A stretch of 60,000 nucleotides of DNA from Cristatella mucedo (Eukaryota > Bryozoa > Phylactolaemata > Cristatellidae): contig WPIO01000048.1 in assembly GCA_009760855.2 (NCBI GenBank), forward strand, positions 2,393,001-2,453,000, written 5' to 3'. Positions 46,530 through 57,162 of this stretch are shown here, in pieces (within the stretch, counting starts at the first letter, position 1; the number at the start of each line of letters is the position of its first letter). Under the pieces are notes generated by a model that was not told the DNA's origin, did not search any database, and saw nothing but the letters and a program-made list of their open reading frames with translations. The translations under genes and the position numbers were made by a program.

Positions 46530-47317
46530 GTGAGTAGCTTTTTCTGCTGTGTCAAAGCCAAAGGCCACGCCTTTCGCTGTTGATCGTTGGTTGGGGTGCA
46601 TAAAGAATCCGGGGTAATAGGGACACAGGATCGGTGGTTCTCTAACCTTTCAGCTTTGCCGGCCGAACCAATGCCAGATTCTGTTGTTAGATTCTGAATA
46701 TCCCCTGTTAGTTTGGCATATTTCTAATTAGGCTTGAAAAGCCCTGCTTGGCAGGCAGCTGGTTCAGTTTATAAAGAGCCTATTCATGGATAATGCCCGT
46801 TACCGGTTTTATAGCTCATATGACAGTTATCAGCGACTCTGCGATGGGTGTCGGGCCATCGGAGCCTGCATTAGTTATAGATTGGCCTTTTGCGTAGTCA
46901 TTTGCCCTCATCTCAGTGTGGGAGGGAAAGGTTTTTGGCTACCATCTTTTTTGGCTAAACGAGTTTATTGCTTTGGCTCTCTTGAAGGAATTTCATACTT
47001 AAAATTTCTGAAGTGCTCCAAATCAATTTCTTGTAGACGAACGATGAGCTGCGAATGACAAGCCCGACCAGAGTCAGTTACATCTTGGCCATCATCACCT
47101 CTTGCCACAATGATTCGCCCCTCTCCGAAATCAACTTCTCAAGTTCTTTTATGCACCTTGTCCACCGACTTACTGCTACCGTTCGTTCTATAGTGAACTT
47201 GGTGGCATATTACGTGGCCAAATTGACTGCTTGCTCATCGTTTAGGTAACGAGTGGTTGAACTTCGCTTGCGATATCTCTCGGTTGGTTGGATGCAGTGT
47301 GCTGTACAGCAGCTTAA

Positions 47318-47463
47318 TATAATAATATAATTCATTTATATAGCACCCCAAGAGAACTTAATCTCTATTCAGGCGCTTCACATATGCCTCGGGGCTCGAC
47401 CCCACGACCTCAGTCAGACCTTGGTCGTTGCGAGCACCTTAACCGCTTGACCAAACCAGCTCG
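47318..47463 (-). mobile_element. tRNA-derived SINE (family 1), best-preserved copy
   Basis: On the minus strand: GCTGGTTTGGTCAAGCGGTT then AAGGTGCTCGCAACGACC (box A and arm-like region), GGTCGTGGGGTCGAGCCCCG (box B), CATATGTGAAGCGCCTGAAT, and the tail AGATTAAGTTCTCTTGGGGT before TATATAAATGAATT. The head resembles a tRNA with a long variable region, such as Leu or Ser. Intact RNA polymerase III boxes suggest a once active copy. Confidence 0.85.
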
Positions 47464-47869
47464 GCACCAGCTTGGACTATATAAAGCATTAAAGAGCTCC
47501 GCAACAATTCTTCTGTGGTCAAATGGCGGCTGGGTGGCTGGACAAATCACACTAGCTCGTTCACCCGCAGTGCAATGCAATGCCTTAGGCTTTACAGGTA
47601 GTAGGAGGAATTATGTGGAGCCGAAATGAAAATTTGCTGTCATGCTCTCCTGTTACGTCGCTTTGCTCGACAGAGGAATTGATATGGCCAAGCACTGCAC
47701 TTTTTTCCCTTTTTTTCATGCGATAGAAAAATGAATATTTTCAAGTAGTTCTCCATTCAGCAAATTTGAAACCTGACAGTGAAATTGGGGAATTTGGCTT
47801 GTAGCAAGGTCATCACTTATACACTGCAAATGCCTGTTTGTAGGGAGGAGCTGAGAAGATGCATTAGAT

Positions 47870-48073
47870 GAGTGGCTCTCAACCTGTGGGTCGCAGGTCG
47901 TTCGACCCCTGTGGGGGTCGAACGACCCCTTCACAGGGGTCGCCTAAGACCATCAGACAACACACATCACGCGCATTTCCACATTATGCATGCGATAATT
48001 TTATGCTTGGGGTCACCACAACATGAGGAACTGTATTAGAGGGTCGCGGCATTAGGAAGGTTGAGAACCACTG
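47870..48073. mobile_element. SPIN-like non-autonomous hAT element (204 bp)
   Basis: The right end, reverse complemented, reads CAGTGGTTCTCAACCTTCCT, then ATGCCGCGACCC, TACAGTTCCTCATGTTGTGG and TGACCCCAAGCATAAAATTA. The left end reads GAGTGGCTCTCAACCTGTGG, then GTCGAACGACCCCTTCACAG and GGGTCGCCTAAGACCATC. Both match the ends of SPIN (SPACE INVADERS) non-autonomous hAT elements as I recall them. Flanks CATTAGAT (47862) and CACCAGAT (48074) agree at 6 of 8 positions, fitting an aged 8-bp hAT duplication. It lies in SDR42E1-like intron 5 and encodes nothing. Confidence 0.88.
47896..47927. repeat. Hairpin inside the SPIN-like element
   Basis: 14-bp perfect arms GGTCGTTCGACCCC/GGGGTCGAACGACC with a TGTG loop, just inside the left end. 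Confidence 0.9.
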
Positions 48074-48776
48074 CACCAGATGATTATGACCCATGGTAGT
48101 TTATTCAGAGGACAGAAAGAGGCGTCTGAAGTCATCGCACGGTTGCTGCAGTCCATGGCAGCCAGTGCCCGATATGCAACTATGCTTTGGGAACTTGTGG
48201 AGCTGCTTGCCAGCAAATCGATTAGGGTAGATTTAGCTGACTATATTTATATTTATATACTGTATTGTATTTATATATGTATATATAGATATTAGATAGC
48301 TATCGATTAGGGTGTCACACTTTAAACTGCTAGCTGCAAGCTGCTGTTTAAGTGACAAAAGCTTGGTTGTTGCTTCGATATCGAAAGTACTATCCATGGT
48401 CCAACTACCGCGGCAAGTCGTTTTGAGATTCTGCCTGCTATGTGAATGCTTCCGGTGGCCTATGGAGGCTTGAATGCCTTTCTCGGTTGATGGCCGCGAA
48501 ATTTCGTGTCTCTGGTTACTCGTCTGATAGTGTTTCGTGCGAGCAGTCTTGCTCTCTGTCTGAGACGGCAAATGTATGCAGCGGTCGGCCAAATGCAAGC
48601 TGAGTTGCTGCTGTCAGTCGTGACTTGTCTTGCAGTTGCAACACTCTTCCCGTGTCCTACTGAGCAGTTCTGGCCGACTGCTTATCTGAGAGAGCTTCTG
48701 TTGTGTGATGAGAGTGTTTGTCGAGCCTTTAGTACTGGGTTCCAAGCACTTAAATCGCTTGCTTTCACTGCTTCAG

Positions 48777-48842
48777 GCTGGACAGGCATACTTCCTATCC
48801 GACGGCAAGCCAATAGACAGCTACGAATTCTTCCGACCCCTG
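48777..48842 (+). CDS. SDR42E1-like: SDR42E1-like short-chain dehydrogenase, exon 6
   Basis: This 66-bp phase-0/phase-0 exon, residues 247-268, reads AGQAYFLSDGKPIDSYEFF then RPL, the conserved G-x-x-YF-x-x-DG-x-P...F stretch that follows the substrate-binding helix in this family. The acceptor is CTGCTTCAG, the donor GTATGT. The following intron took up the nearly complete LINE-A copy. Confidence 0.93.
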
Positions 48843-49299
48843 GTATGTGTTGGTACTGTGGGCCATTGCAATTGCAGAGCGCAGGTGTCCAAGCGCAGCT
48901 AAAGTGGCTGCCTGTGCGAGTGTGTGACTAAGTGCGCAGGGGCCACTGGAAGTGACGTGCACGAATAAGTTAGCCAGGCGTGTGCACACTGTGCAGCGCA
49001 TCACGGCCTGCCACTCTTATTAAATTGTTGCCTGTCAACTTCATGTCAGAACTTTGTGCTAGCCCTCATAGTAAATACGATGATTGAAAGCTTTACCTCG
49101 GTGCCTAGGGCCACTCGTGAAGCCATAGTAGAATGGCATCTGCATTTTCTTTTACCTCGTTTCTGCTTGCGTCTCGCTCGGGCGCACTGCCACAGAAAAT
49201 AAGTGGCAGCAAGACGGGCTTACATAGCTCACAGACCTTACATAGGGAGGAGGGTCCAGCGAGCAGGCGGAGAGTGGCTGCGCTCCTTACCTCAATCAA

Positions 49300-51894
49300 A
49301 ACTGGAGGTGGAGTTGCTATTATCGTGCGCTCGAAATTCAACTTCAAGCCATTTGCGGTACCTTCGAAGCAGTCTGTTGAATCAATTGTCTTGGTCTCAC
49401 CCGAAAACAAGCTACCGATAGTGGCAGTATTCTATCGCCCACCAGGTACCAAATCCTCCTTTATCTCAGATTTCACCGATCTCATTTCGATTCTGTGTGC
49501 AAGAAATCGATCCTTCTTTGTTATGGGTGATTTCAACGTTCACTTTGATGACTTATTTGACACTTTCAGCACCGAATTTTGTGCATTGACTGACTCATTG
49601 TCTCTTGCGGCTCATGTGCATGGCCCTACTCACATCAAGGGTCACACACTCGACCAGATTTTCTCATACAACTGCACTTTGTCATCACCAATTATTACCA
49701 AATCCTGCTTATCTGACCACATGCAGATCTCATTCAATCTACAATGTGTGCCCACATCCTCTTCTAAAATAACCTGTGAATCGCAAAACCTCAAGACCCT
49801 TGACATCGATGCTGTCCGTGCGAGAGTATCGGCTTCACCTCTGCTGCTCAGTCCTCCCTCCGATCAGTCATCATTGGTAGATAGCTACAACACGACACTA
49901 GCTGACACGCTTGACGAGTTTGCACCTCTGACAAAGCGCACTGTGCGCCCCTGCCCAGACGGCCTATGGTTTACCTCAGACATTAAACTAGCCAGGTCTA
50001 CTAAACGGAAGCTTGAAAAAGCATACAAAAGATCAGGTCTGACTATCCAGCGACAGTCATATGAAGACTACTGTGGGTCGTACCGATCGATCCTAGCAAA
50101 GGCCAAGTCTAGCTTGTGTAGAAACATTGTTGAATCACAGATGCACAATCCAAAAATGCTGATGTCGACAATAAACCATCTCCTCAACCGCTCCCAGATT
50201 AGCTCCTTACCTGATAATCCTTGTGATGATCTAGCCGATCGCTTCTCTCGAATCTTTGAGCAGAAGATAGACAAGATCAGGGAATCCATCCCTAGGATGA
50301 CAACCTCCCCACTAGAATGCTGTTCCTCGGTTCCTGACTGCACCTCAATGTCTGCATTTAAGCAGGTCACTAGTGATCTCGTCCTAAATTTCGTATCCCA
50401 ATCAAAGAAGACAACAAGTCCTTTGGACCCTATTCCCACTGTCCTGCTCCTACGTTGCATTGATCTGCTGCTGCCATGCACAAATAACATCACTAATATG
50501 TCATTAGCCTCAGGTCATGTCCCAGCACTTTTCAAAAAAGCTGTAGTCAGGCCTCTCCTCAAGAAAGCAACACTAGACCAAGAGAACTTGAGCAACTACC
50601 GCCCAGTCTCCCTTCTACCATTCCTATCAAAGACACTGGAACGGATTGTGGCGGACCAGGTGAACTCATATATCGAAGCTTTAAACCTTGCTAGTAAGTT
50701 CCAGTCTGGCTTTAGAGCTAATCACTCCACAGAGTCAGCATTGCTTCGGGTATACAACGACCTACTTAGGAATGCAGACATGGGTAGAGTGTCTCTGCTT
50801 GTTTTGCTCGATCTTTCGGCAGCTTTTGATACCATCGATGACAAAGTTCTTCTAGAGTGCCTCTCATCTCGCCTGGGCATCACTGGCACTGCTCTGCGGT
50901 GGTTCAGGTCCTATCTCAGTGGAAGACACTAGAGTATTGAGGTGAATGGACAAAGACAATCTGAAGTACCTCTAAAATATGGAGTACCTCAGGGCTCCGT
51001 GCTAGGTCCGGTTCTTTTCACGGTTTATACTCTGCCTCTTGCTGATGTGATTGCCAAGCACAATCTTGGCTTTCACTTCTATGCGGATGACACTCAGTTG
51101 TACCTTTGCTTGGATCCCTCCCAGCCTTCGAGCACCTCAAATTCTCTAAACTCACTTGCTGCATGTATTGATGACATCCGCACATGGATGGCAGCAAATT
51201 TTCTAAAACTTTACGATGATAAAACTAACGTACTAATTATGGGCAAACCCAGTGTGATTCAGAAATTGGAAAGGCTGACGCTCAAAATTGGCTCTGCCAG
51301 CATATCTCCAGTTGAATCAGCTCGAAATCTAGGTGTCATATTCCCAAGCGACCTCTCGTTAGACGACCATATCAGCTCCACGGTCAAATCTGCCTACTTT
51401 CAGCTTCATAATATTGCTAAAATTCGGGCTTGTTTAGATAAGGATACCACGTCCAAGTTGGTCCATGCATTCGTGACATACTGTCTCGACTTCTGCAACT
51501 CACTGCTTACTGGCCTACCAGCATGTGCGATCAGGCGATTGCAGCTGGTGCAAAACTCGGCAGCTAGACTTGTCTGTCGTGAGCGTCGCAGTTGCCACAA
51601 TACTCCACTTCTCGCCGACCTGCACTGTCTACCAGTGAAGCAATGGATTGACTTCAAGGTTTTGTCGCTCACTTTTAGGTCCCTTCATTCTTTGGCTCCA
51701 GCCTATCTTTCAGATATACTACCCCATCAGGCCAAGCATCGTACCACCCGCTTTTCGGAATCCAACAGTCTAGAAATACCTCTTACAAACCTTAGATCCT
51801 TTGGAGATCGTGCATTTAGTTCGTATGCTCCCAAAGCCTGGAACTCCTTCTCGACCTGCGTCAGAACATCCCCTTGACTTGACCACATTAAAAA
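49300..51894 (+). pseudogene. LINE-A endonuclease/reverse transcriptase ORF, two inactivating lesions
   Basis: The frame is open from before 49300 to a TAG at 50930-50932, then continues in the same frame to a TGA at 51875. Endonuclease landmarks include MGDFNVHFD (GDFN near 49526), LDQIF and the catalytic SDH (near 49712). The N-terminal endonuclease motif with the catalytic E is missing. Reverse-transcriptase landmarks are NYRPVSLLPF (50596), FQSGFRANHSTESALL, motif A LLDLSAAFDTID (about 50805), GVPQGSVLGP (50981) and the catalytic YADDTQLYL (51080). The TAG replaces the residue after SGRH and is explained by one C-to-T change. The TGA results from one extra T relative to the 77-919 copy, which reads through. 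The rest is intact, so the copy is young. Confidence 0.92.
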
Positions 51895-52175
51895 GTAACT
51901 TAAAACACCCATTTATGACATCATTTAGTGGGTCCCTGTGATTCGTCCTTGATGTGCTTATGCGTGCTGACACTGTGCATGCTGCCACTAACCACATTTG
52001 CATGCTGACCGTGTGCATGTCACCCCTAACCATATTATTCATTTTGTTTGTTTTTCAAGCATGATTTTACTTACCATTCAATTGCATTTCACTTTGCAGT
52101 AAACGTAAAGCGCCTAGAAAGAGATTGAGTTCTCTGGGGGCGCTTTATTAAGTGCATTACTATTATTAATATTAC
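49300..52175 (+). mobile_element. LINE-A, longest copy (CR1/L2-group non-LTR retrotransposon)
   Basis: This is a 5'-truncated but nearly complete second ORF plus 3' UTR of a non-LTR retrotransposon inside SDR42E1-like intron 6. Order of parts: most of the apurinic-type endonuclease, a linker, reverse transcriptase, the LINE C-terminal region (LQLVQNSAARLVCRER), a 3' UTR of about 200 bp and a terminal stem-loop (AGAGATTGAGTTCTCT) with GCGCTTTATTAAGTGCATTA and an (ATT)-rich end. The 5' limit lies between 49100 and 49310. The same sequence recurs through the window as truncated copies, so it defines the family called LINE-A here. Confidence 0.93.
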
Positions 52176-52405
52176 TATCTTGTCACTTCAAACCCAGTCC
52201 CAACGGTCCGTTTGCAGCTCAAGCTTCACCATAAATTATGTGCTTCTGTCTCTTCGCTGCCTCTCCTGCTGGAGAGGGCTGGGGCAGCAAGCCGCAGTAG
52301 CACTGCTGCTACAGCATCGAACTTTGCCTGGGGGGGGGTCCATCCTGACCAGCCCAGACAGCTGGAAGCCTCCGTCTGCTCATCCGTCGAGTTGTTCATT
52401 TGTAG

Positions 52406-52469
52406 GCGGACGCGCTCGACGTGCGTCTTCCAAGCAGCTGTATTCCGGTGTGGCTAGCCTATTACGTCG
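52406..52469 (+). CDS. SDR42E1-like: SDR42E1-like short-chain dehydrogenase, exon 7
   Basis: This 64-bp exon (phase 0 in, phase 1 out) lies only about 230 bp after the end of LINE-A. It reads ADALDVRLPSSCIPVWLAYY then V. It matches the region where SDR42E1 proteins have a variable G-L-G-Y segment followed by R-L-P and a hydrophobic stretch. The acceptor is TTCATTTGTAG and the donor a perfect GTAAGT. The sequence itself is weakly conserved, but length, position, splice sites and phase all fit exons 6 and 8. Confidence 0.78.
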
Positions 52470-55273
52470 GTAAGTTCCATCGGAGCACCTGATCGCCAAA
52501 GCAGCTCGAGCCAAGCTGCCGGTGGTACGAGAGTGTCACCGGCAGCCTTCTGCCACGGGAGTGAGTGGAGAGACGTCCTAGCGTCGTCGTCGGAGCTGTG
52601 AATGATCCTGCAGCAGCCTCATGCTGTGTGGCTCGCCGCACCACGCTCCGGCCATTGAGCTATTGAGAGACGCCCAACGCTCTTGCAACTTGAACTAGGA
52701 GCTCGAGCGAGCAGCAGCGGCGGCTATAAATGAGTGCTCTCTTGCTTGCACCGGGAAGTTGTAATTTGGTTGCCAAGGTGCAACCAGTACGTCTGCACTC
52801 GATCAGCCACCAGAGACACTATCCGTTTCTCGACTTACTCCTGCTCAGTCAAATAGTCAGACGTCTACACGAGACGAACCTGTAGTCGGCTTGTCTCCTG
52901 CAATAAAGCCGAGTCGGCGGGAAAGAGCACGTCATCGTGCCGAGTACTCCGAGTACTGCTGCAAATCAAATATTAGTCATGCCAACAAACTGGGTGAATT
53001 CGAGCTGGATCTGAGAGGCTTGACACTCGGCAAAACTCTACTCTGCTCAGCAAGTGAGCCTCGATTAGATCCAAGTGGTTTCTCACCCAGTTTGTGGTCT
53101 ATATCTTGGTCATTGTTCCATGAGCCCAATTTTGCTACCTTTCTTGCACAGCCCGCTTATCACCGACTTTCTCTCAAGGTTTTTTGTGTCTCAGCTGACG
53201 TCAGACCCTGCAGGGTTACGAGTGATGATTCCTTTCCTACCCACGGCACCTGGCCAATAATCATGTCGATTTGTCTCCCTTTCGTGTAGGCCACTCGTGT
53301 CGTTTCATGCTGGTCTCACTCTAGCTGCTGCTGCTGCTCGTGTCGCAAATATGAGAAGCTTGGGTTAATAGTAATTTTAGGCTACAGAAGTGAGTGGCCC
53401 CTTTTGTTGTTCGAATGCTTTGAGCAGTTTAGCTGTCGGTGTCTATTTGGAGGCCTATCCAGAGCATCTTAGCTTAGAGCCTATTTAGACTATCTTTGTC
53501 AGCCGGTAGGTAATAGATGCGCCTGCTGGCCCCCCCACCCTCCTCCAGACTGGCTAGCTTCAGCTACCTCTTGGCTAGTGGTGGGCAGGCAGGCCTGGCT
53601 GACCCTTGCGATAATCTCTTGCCAGCGGCTGTTACTACCGGCCGGTGATTCGGTGGGATGATGTCACGAGTCGGAGCTTCGGCTGCACCTTCGAGCTACA
53701 GTAAGCCGAGCGACAAGTTCAACGATACAAAGCATAACATGAGGCTGGCCGACGGACAGCTGGGCCTGTTGCCGGGCCTTGGCCATTGTAGCTGCCTGCC
53801 AATGAAACCCGCGCGTGGCTTTCACTCCTTGGACGGAGAAAGGCGGTCTGTGGCTGCCTCTGGCATCGAGAGCAAGCATCTTAGCGATTCCATGTCATCG
53901 GTTTAACCGTGTCATTCCATACGAGTGGTGACGATTTCGCATGCTCGGTGAATGCCACCGGCTCCCAAGTCTGCAACAGACAACCACGCTCAGACTTCCC
54001 GACTTTGTTCAGCGAGTGAGTCTGCATTGGCGATTTCGCATGCAATGCGAAATCCTGAACCGTTGGCAATCCGCAGCTAGTTTTGGAATGCAGAGTCGTC
54101 AGATTGAAAGCCCGTAAGATCGATAGCACATGTCTTGTGTAGGTGGCAGCTGTGTGCTTAACTCAGTAGTGTGTGAAGCACAGTACAAAATTTGCTTTGG
54201 AAATGCGTCGTCGTACCGTTAGGCCTCATCTTGACCCTCACGGTGTGTGAAAATGGCGCCTCGAACGAGGCGTCGTGACAGAGCGTAGGAGAGCAGGAAT
54301 ATGGAATCGGCTGCTTGAATCCAATTTAATACTCAGGGCTCGTCAAGCAGGCCATGTTGCATAGGCTAATTATTGCAGCAGCGCTGTCCTGCTTGACTGA
54401 GCAATTTGGGTCTGTATCTGTCGAGCAAGTGATTTGCTTGGATTGTTTAATCACTATAGACACCACCGCTCTAGATTGTGGGTAAAGATTCCTGATGGTT
54501 GCTCATTTCTCTCGAGCATTGTGATATCCCTTATGCTACAGGCAGTTTGTCCATTTCGACAAAGTCGTTGCACTTTTTCCTCGCCTTTTCATTGTTAGGC
54601 ATGCCGGCAACAGTCTGTCAGTCTTTTTTTTATAAGCTCTACTATCAAATGGGCATCTGGCCAAGGTAGCTGCGAAGCTACCACAGATGCTGTCAGCTGG
54701 CTGGCTCTGAGTGACGTTGACTTCTGAGACCAGACTTCTGGCCTCCTTTTTCTTTGATACAATGATGTGTCCTCCCATGCTAAACGGATACACATGCATG
54801 CACATGCCTGCCCAAACGCACGCGTGCACATGCATGCAGATACTGGCATACACACAACTCACATGCACACGCACTCACAAGCACGAACACCTCAAGAAAT
54901 GCAGCTATGTTGTCATTGGCAGTTATTTTAAATGCAACGAAAGGCGGTCTTTTGAAGGTTCTTCTGGTTGGTTTCTAGTTTTAGCATCCAAGTCTTCCGG
55001 CCGTCTTGGCCTAAAAGTAGATCTCAGTTTGACTTCACCTGACTGTTGCTAGCACCCTACTCTTGGTTGTAGTTATGTAGATCGCGAAGACTGACCGTGT
55101 CGGGAACACACAGTCTTCATGACTATCACACTCGCTACTTAAGCCTGCCTGCTTTGAGTATTCGAACAATGTCTGCCACCTACCACACACTGTGTTGCAT
55201 AGGTCCTCGCTCATCTGCCTGCCAATTAGCATCAGCTGCCGAAAATGTACCTAGTATCAATACTCTTTTGCAG
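52470..55273 (+). other. SDR42E1-like intron 7
   Basis: 2.8 kb. Open frames at 52891 and 53658 lack recognisable domains. It contains the 54032 inverted repeat and a CA-rich run at 54780-54880. Confidence 0.75.
54032..54054. repeat. Perfect inverted repeat
   Basis: GATTTCGCAT-GCA-ATGCGAAATC. The sequence CGATTTCGCATGC also occurs at 53932-53944, 99 bp upstream. Confidence 0.85.
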
Positions 55274-55347
55274 GCTTTCTGGTTGAAATTCTGTACAGGC
55301 TTTTGCATGGGATCTATGACTTCTACCCTCTGATCAGCCGAGCTGAG
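55274..55347 (+). CDS. SDR42E1-like: SDR42E1-like short-chain dehydrogenase, exon 8
   Basis: This 74-bp exon (phase 1 in, phase 0 out) reads FLVEILYRLLHGIYDFYPL then ISRAE, equivalent to the SDR42E1 hydrophobic helix and the P-x-L-T-R-x-E-V block. The split codon with exon 7 gives glycine. The acceptor is CTTTTGCAG and the donor GTACTC. With this exon the predicted protein reaches 314 residues. A final exon of roughly 70-80 codons, expected to contain a THYFS...KA...LGY block, was not recognised before 60000. Confidence 0.87.
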
Positions 55348-56249
55348 GTACTCATGCGCCTGACCACCTTATTGAAATGCTGCGGCCCTGGGATGTCGTG
55401 TCTGCTGCTTGTTTTGGTATCTGCCTACCAGGGCCTGGCTGGCGCAGAGCATGCCGGGGGGGGGGGGGCTTTTTCTTGCACGATTTCTTACGAGCTCATT
55501 CAGTATAGCGATCCGCAGACCGCCTGTGTGTGCCAGTTTTCGCCTGTCCTTTGGAAGTCTGGCCTGCAACTGTACTTGCTGTAGTAACATTCAACTTAAG
55601 GTCATTGTCGGTGTGTGCCAATGTTTTCGGCATGCCTTGCATATGATATTGTTGGCATGGCTTATAGATGCATTTCTGAGGCATCATCTTTGTGGTCAAG
55701 GTCGCAGTTTCAGGGTACCGTAGCCTTTCTGAAGATTTGAAGTGCAAAATGGTCGTTATTTCTACGCCGTTTATAGCCTTCGCGGAGCCTATGACGGCTG
55801 TAACTTGAGCAGAGATGAGCATGTTGCCATTATTTCTTCTACTTTAACCAATCGCTTTGCACTGTCCTGATCATTTAGTAAGTTTACGTCGTGGCAGAGT
55901 TTATAGCAGGACGTGCAGCACAGCGAATGCACCAAGTTCTGTTACAAGTGAAGCGAGAAAGCTGAATATCTGCATCGTTCTCTTGGCACAGCCATGAAAG
56001 CACTTTAAAAGTGTTTCTAAATGAAGCGGAGCCTAAAACCAAATTTATAGTACTTAACTTAACACATCATAGTGTGGGCATAAAATGGATATGCTCCAGG
56101 AAGCTGAACTCACGACCCCCAAGAGAAGGGGCGATAGTCATGCCAACGCACCAATTTCTGTTTGTAGTTGCAAATTCTGAAATTCTGCAGGTCTCATAAT
56201 GAGTTGGCATTTCAGCAGTAGGATCGTTTGCAAAAGGTGAGCCGTAATT

Positions 56250-56425
56250 CCACACACTAAGTAAGGTGGCTGGCTGCTTTTCACGACCTCGGTCACAAGG
56301 TCACGTGGGTTCGATTCCTCCGGTGGGCGATCCTTCATTGCCTCTGCAAGCGGTTATGATAGCCGCCAAGGCTCTTCTGTCGCCATACAAAAGAGGCTTT
56401 TAAATCAGCTAGTATTTTTTTAATG
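56250..56425 (+). mobile_element. tRNA-derived SINE (family 2)
   Basis: CTAAGTAAGGTGGCTGGCTG, CACGACCTCGGTCACAAGGT, box B GTGGGTTCGATTCC, GGTGGGCGATCCTTCATTGC, then ATAGCCGCCAAGGCTCTTCT, GTCGCCATACAAAAGAGGCT and AATCAGCTAG: the same order of blocks as 13140-13345. Confidence 0.8.
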
Positions 56426-56822
56426 AGAGTGGGCCTATTTTATATCCAGAATTGGTAACAATACCGAGTGCCTTCAAAGCACCAGTTGCTGTGTCGAAGC
56501 AAGTCTGCAATCCATCATTTTTAAAGTTCTATTCTTGACCTAGGGAATTCAGTTCCAGGTGAGGTTTCTATTGCTGCAATTCATCGTCTAGCCCCCCCTC
56601 TCTCTGTTGTACAAGCCGGCAAGCATCTGCGGCGACATGCGACTATTGCCCATCCCCCCCTCTCTCTCTCTCTGAGACACGCTCGGATGTAAGCTGTTGA
56701 AGCACGATTTCGCTGAGCTCGTATAGACAGTCTGCTCGGCTGCTTTTGCCGGCTGCACTTGCTTAGGCAGAGGTTGGCCGAAATTCGCTTGCATCCGTGC
56801 CACGCCGGCTCCGTCCCGAACT

Positions 56823-57112
56823 TTGCTTTTCGTTTGCGCAGCTGAAACAGTTAGGAAAGCTCTGGCGATCAGGCAGCCATACTGTTACTGCAAGTATGCT
56901 GTAACAGAAGCCTGGAAGTCAGACGTTCTTGATGAGTTCCAAGCCTCCGAGAAACTGTGGTCAGAATCCCTTGCGTTCACATACGATTCGATTAAAAGCC
57001 GAATGAAAGCACGAATACCTTGGTGTTTATTGCAACCCGCAGCAATGCCTAGTACTCGGCTCATTAGCATTATGGGCTCCGGTGCAAACTCGGCAGTATT
57101 GCTGACAAAATA
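56823..57112 (+). other. 96-codon open stretch, probably decayed LINE
   Basis: The frame is open for 96 codons after a good acceptor-like site (TTTGCGCAG at 56820). It was considered as the missing last SDR exon but has none of the expected motifs. Near its end GGTGCAAACTCGGCAGTATT parallels the LINE-A codons for LVQNSAARL (GGTGCAAAACTCGGCAGCTA), so a LINE origin is more likely. Confidence 0.35.
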
Positions 57113-57135
57113 ACGTTTAGCTATGCTCTTAGGGT

Positions 57136-57162
57136 CAGCGGCAGAGCCAGATTTTCATCTGA
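57136..57162. mobile_element. End of a second hAT MITE of the 8248 type
   Basis: CAGCGGCAGAGCCAGATTTT and the following bases match the reverse complement of the right end of the 8248-8388 element, which reads CAGTGGCAGAGCCAGGGTTT. The other end and a target duplication were not found nearby, so the extent is unknown. Confidence 0.6.

Larger units (their letters stand above)
46530..48776 (+). other. SDR42E1-like intron 5
   Basis: 2.25 kb with the best SINE family 1 copy and the SPIN-like element. Nothing else recognised. Confidence 0.8.

Noticed and set aside
53190-53270. Candidate SDR42E1-like exon after the acceptor-like TTTGTGTCTCAG
   Set aside because: It reads LTSDPAGLRVMIPFLP but has no donor giving the phase needed by exon 8; 52406-52469 fits in phase, length and content.
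56820-57113. Last SDR42E1-like exon after TTTGCGCAG
   Set aside because: None of the three frames shows the expected C-terminal block; part of it resembles LINE-A.
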